Shown in pieces: positions 45,335 through 48,672 of a stretch of 48,672 nucleotides of DNA. This DNA comes from Candidatus Nanopelagicales bacterium (GTDB taxonomy: Bacteria; Actinomycetota; Actinomycetes; S36-B12): positions 64,745 to 113,416 of the forward strand of contig JABAYF010000023.1 in NCBI GenBank assembly GCA_018609125.1. The letters run 5' to 3'. Positions within the stretch are counted from its first letter, which is position 1, and each line of letters begins with the position of its first letter. The position numbers and the translations under genes are program-made. The notes beneath the pieces were generated by a model. It searched no databases. It worked only from the letters and a program-made list of their open reading frames with translations, and was not told the DNA's origin.

Positions 45335-45350
45335 GGCTGGTGGGGGAAGG
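45313..45350 (+). terminator. Hairpin spanning the tsaD stop codon
   Basis: Perfect 16-base arms CCTTCCCCCACCAGCC (45313-45328) and GGCTGGTGGGGGAAGG (45335-45350) with a 6-base loop that contains the tsaD TGA (45332-45334). The 5' arm encodes the last residues of TsaD. Only a weak U-run (TTCAATCC) follows. It probably ends the glmS-to-tsaD transcription unit. Confidence 0.75.
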
Positions 45351-45357
45351 TTCAATC

Positions 45358-45386
45358 CTGGATCTACAGATCGGCTGGGTTATTCT
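45358..45386 (+). promoter_or_regulatory. Candidate leaderless promoter of the deacetylase gene
   Basis: TATTCT (45381-45386) ends 6 bases before ATG 45393; TGGATC (45359-45364) is a partial -35 at 16-base spacing. No ribosome binding site is seen before the ATG, so a leaderless mRNA is likely. Confidence 0.5.
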
Positions 45387-45392
45387 GGACTA

Positions 45393-46316
45393 ATGAGTCA
45401 TGCAGGCCCACCGGCATCTGGGCGTAGGAGCAAAAAGAGCGGCAGGTCTGGTTCGCGTACTCCGCTGGTGCTCGTGGGTGTGCCACTTGGCCTGGCCGGA
45501 CTCGCGCTGGCTATCGCAGCGGTTGCGCCCTCATCGAGCGGAGCCGATGTTGCGGCTGTGCCGGCGGCCACGGTCGCCCCGGCTACCCCGGTTCCTATTG
45601 CTGAGGTCGCCGAACCGGCACCCGATGTCGCACCTTCTTCCCCGACTCCAGTTGATGCAACGACGACAACCGGGTCTGAATCCGGGCAATCGGGGCGCAG
45701 TGCCATGAACGAGGCCAATCCTGGACTTGACGTGGTGTGGAGGATCGATACGGAAGACCCGGTTTTTTTCATCACCGTTGACGACAACATTCGCGATGAG
45801 GCTGTTGCGGCAGCCGGAATGCGTGTGGTGGAAACCAATCAGATCCCGATCACGGCATTTTTGACGACGAATTACATCGACGGAGACACTGACTATTTTC
45901 AGCAGGTCACGCGGTTTGGCGGATCCATCCAAAATCACACGGTCACTCACAGCTGGCTTGACCGGCCCGAAACTGATCCGCGCTTTGAATTGTGCACGGC
46001 CCAGGACGAACTGCAGGAGCAATTCGGCTCGCGGCCGTGGATGATCCGCCCGCCCTATGGCGCTCCCTATATCGGCGGTAGCAATGAGCCTCGACTAGAG
46101 GCTGCGGCTGCCGAATGTGGGGTCAATCGCATCGTGATGTGGAGCGCGGTTGTCGACAACGGCAATGTGTCCTACAACCCCGGTCCGACCCTGCAGGCTG
46201 GCGATATCGTCCTGTTCCACTTCTGGGATCCACAGTTCGCCGAGGGCTTGCAGATGATTCTGGACATTGGCGCTGCTAATGGACTGCGTCCGGCCGCCCT
46301 TGGGGACTATCTGTAG
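45393..46316 (+). CDS. Secreted or membrane-anchored NodB-type polysaccharide deacetylase family protein
   Basis: It probably removes acetyl or similar groups from an extracellular glycan; the true substrate is unknown. It has 307 residues: a basic N-terminus, one hydrophobic segment (about 24-45, PLVLVGVPLGLAGLALAIAA), and a Pro/Ala/Thr-rich linker (about 50-105). The NodB-like domain follows: metal Asp in FITVDDN (D130, D131), HxxxH in NHTVTHSWL (H182, H186), RPPYGAPY (219-226) and FHFWD (H276). The usual Gly-Pro after the first motif is replaced by Asn-Ile. It stands alone between the tsaD terminator and groES. Confidence 0.85.
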   Translation: MSHAGPPASGRRSKKSGRSGSRTPLVLVGVPLGLAGLALAIAAVAPSSSGADVAAVPAATVAPATPVPIAEVAEPAPDVAPSSPTPVDATTTTGSESGQSGRSAMNEANPGLDVVWRIDTEDPVFFITVDDNIRDEAVAAAGMRVVETNQIPITAFLTTNYIDGDTDYFQQVTRFGGSIQNHTVTHSWLDRPETDPRFELCTAQDELQEQFGSRPWMIRPPYGAPYIGGSNEPRLEAAAAECGVNRIVMWSAVVDNGNVSYNPGPTLQAGDIVLFHFWDPQFAEGLQMILDIGAANGLRPAALGDYL

Positions 46317-46330
46317 GAGCCGCGCAGTGG

Positions 46331-46357
46331 TTGGCACTCGAGTTGACGGAGTGCTAA
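46331..46357 (+). promoter_or_regulatory. CIRCE operator 1 (HrcA-binding)
   Basis: TTGGCACTC, 9-base spacer, GAGTGCTAA. It matches the consensus TTAGCACTC-N9-GAGTGCTAA with a single mismatch. The promoter -35 hexamer lies inside its spacer, so bound HrcA would block polymerase. Confidence 0.93.
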
Positions 46358-46371
46358 CTGCGGCCTAGTCT
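46343..46371 (+). promoter_or_regulatory. groESL promoter
   Basis: TTGACG (46343-46348), a 17-base spacer, then TAGTCT (46366-46371), which fits the actinobacterial TANNNT pattern. The predicted start near 46378 falls in the second CIRCE, giving a leader of about 140 bases before groES. Confidence 0.85.
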
Positions 46372-46375
46372 AGGG

Positions 46376-46402
46376 CTAGCACTCCCCGCCTTCGACTGCT
46401 AA
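46376..46402 (+). promoter_or_regulatory. CIRCE operator 2 (HrcA-binding)
   Basis: CTAGCACTC, 9-base spacer, GACTGCTAA; two mismatches to the consensus. It covers the predicted transcription start and would also form a stem in the mRNA leader. The centre-to-centre distance to operator 1 is 45 bases, about four helical turns, compatible with cooperative HrcA binding. Confidence 0.82.
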
Positions 46403-46518
46403 TTTTTTGGTTGGGCGCAGGGGGGATGTGTGAAGGCAAGCAGATCACCCCGGCACCGCGACGACGGAGTGATCGTCATCCATCCAATCATCGTGAAGAC
46501 CTCGGAGGACAAACCATC

Positions 46519-46818
46519 GTGTCCGTCTCCATCAAGCCCCTTGAGGATCGCATCCTCGTTCAGACTCTCGAAGCAGAGCAGACCACGGCCTCAGGCCTGG
46601 TTATCCCTGACACAGCCAAGGAAAAGCCCCAGGAGGGCAAGGTCTTGGCTGTCGGTCCGGGTCGATTCGACGAAGACGGCGACAAGCGAATTCCCCTAGA
46701 CATCAAGGTCGGCGACGTCGTGATCTACTCAAAGTACGGCGGCACCGAAGTGAAATACAATAATGAGGAGTACCTCATTCTTTCCGCTCGCGACGTTCTC
46801 GCGATCGTCGATAAGTAG
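46519..46818 (+). CDS. groES: Co-chaperonin GroES
   Basis: A heptameric lid for GroEL. It has 99 residues from GTG 46519 with GGAGGA at 46504-46509 ([20 protein letters not shown]). The mobile loop [20 protein letters not shown] and the C-terminal block [20 protein letters not shown] are conserved. An in-frame start at 46411 would add 36 residues absent from the family. Confidence 0.98.
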   Translation: MSVSIKPLEDRILVQTLEAEQTTASGLVIPDTAKEKPQEGKVLAVGPGRFDEDGDKRIPLDIKVGDVVIYSKYGGTEVKYNNEEYLILSARDVLAIVDK

Positions 46819-46825
46819 CCACATC

Positions 46826-46870
46826 CACGCGCGCGCCGGGACTGCATTCGTTGCACCCGGCGCGCGCGTG
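46826..46870 (+). other. GC-rich hairpin between groES and groEL
   Basis: Perfect 15-base arms CACGCGCGCGCCGGG (46826-46840) and CCCGGCGCGCGCGTG (46856-46870), with an inner TGCA-TTCGT-TGCA stem in the loop. No U-tract. It sits 8 bases after the groES stop and could be a processing site or mRNA stabiliser that makes GroES and GroEL levels differ. Confidence 0.7.
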
Positions 46871-46903
46871 TGATCACCGTGCCTGTTACCCCGTAATTTG
46901 TGA

Positions 46904-48558
<1,655 letters not shown>

Positions 48559-48562
48559 AAAC

Positions 48563-48612
48563 ACATAAGTGAGGCCCTCCACCATGGAAATGGCGGAGGG
48601 CCTCACTTATGT
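48563..48612 (+). terminator. Terminator hairpin after groEL, possibly bidirectional
   Basis: An 18-base perfect outer stem (48563-48580 with 48595-48612), one A-C mismatch, then CCAT-GGAA-ATGG with a GNRA tetraloop. U-runs on both sides are short (GTCTTTATC on the plus side). A possible convergent frame on the minus strand stops three bases beyond it. Confidence 0.8.
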
Positions 48613-48614
48613 CT

Positions 48615-48672
48615 TTATCGATCCAACGTTGCTAGGGATGCAGCCCTGAGCCCTTCAACTAACCGCGGGGAG
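48615..48672 (-). CDS. Possible 3' end of a convergent gene (partial)
   Basis: On the minus strand a frame is open from the window edge to TAA at 48617-48615 and encodes a C-terminus ending LVEGLRAASLATLDR. Eighteen codons are too few to identify a family. Support comes from its plausible composition and from the hairpin directly after it, which could end both converging transcripts. It may be chance. Confidence 0.28.
   Translation of the reverse strand, partial: SPRLVEGLRAASLATLDR

Overview
This is one continuous stretch of core informational and housekeeping genes from a bacterium of the class Actinomycetes. The assignment rests on several features together: NusG with an acidic N-terminal extension, RpoB starting with TTG in the actinomycete manner, the gene order alr / alpha-beta hydrolase / tsaE / tsaB / rimI / tsaD / groES / groEL1, a histidine-rich GroEL1 tail behind CIRCE operators, TANNNT-type -10 boxes, and frequent GTG starts. 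Base composition looks moderately GC-rich. The family or genus cannot be fixed by eye; an aquatic, streamlined actinomycete is possible but unproven.

Layout. Bases 1-3329 hold the end of the nusG-rplKA cluster and, after an L10-leader-like region, rplJL. A 488-base gene-free but strongly structured spacer (3330-3817) leads to rpoB and rpoC, closed by a textbook terminator at 11293-11340. A small membrane protein with a (QQGYP) repeat follows. The str operon (rpsL, rpsG, fusA, tuf) runs from 12229 to 16497. The S10, spc and alpha operons follow: rpsJ, rplC, rplD, rplW, rplB, rpsS, rplV, rpsC, rplP, rpmC, rpsQ; rplN, rplX, rplE, rpsZ, rpsH, rplF, rplR, rpsE, rpmD, rplO; secY, adk, map, infA, rpmJ; rpsM, rpsK, rpsD, rpoA, rplQ, truA. 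Next come rplM-rpsI.

From 35022 the window moves to envelope and tRNA-modification genes: glmM and glmS (toward UDP-GlcNAc), acpS, a fused NAD(P)HX epimerase/dehydratase, alr, an alpha/beta hydrolase, and the t6A genes tsaE-tsaB-rimI-tsaD. From nnr to tsaD, reading frames overlap by 4 bases or more, which suggests translational coupling. A hairpin spanning the tsaD stop codon ends the unit. A secreted or anchored NodB-type deacetylase with its own candidate leaderless promoter comes next. Then comes groES-groEL1 under two CIRCE elements interleaved with a strong promoter. A large hairpin at 48563-48612 closes the window, with a possible convergent gene entering from the right edge.

No mobile element, CRISPR array, tRNA, rRNA, prophage or defence system was seen, and I do not claim an undescribed system. 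The most interesting signals are regulatory: the multi-hairpin rplL-rpoB spacer, overlapping mutually exclusive hairpins before secY, three candidate leaderless promoters with identical -10-to-ATG spacing, and several long perfect hairpins without U-tracts. At the protein level, EF-Tu has an unusual G5 motif, several translation proteins carry repetitive acidic tails, and the protein after rpoC carries a QQGYP array.
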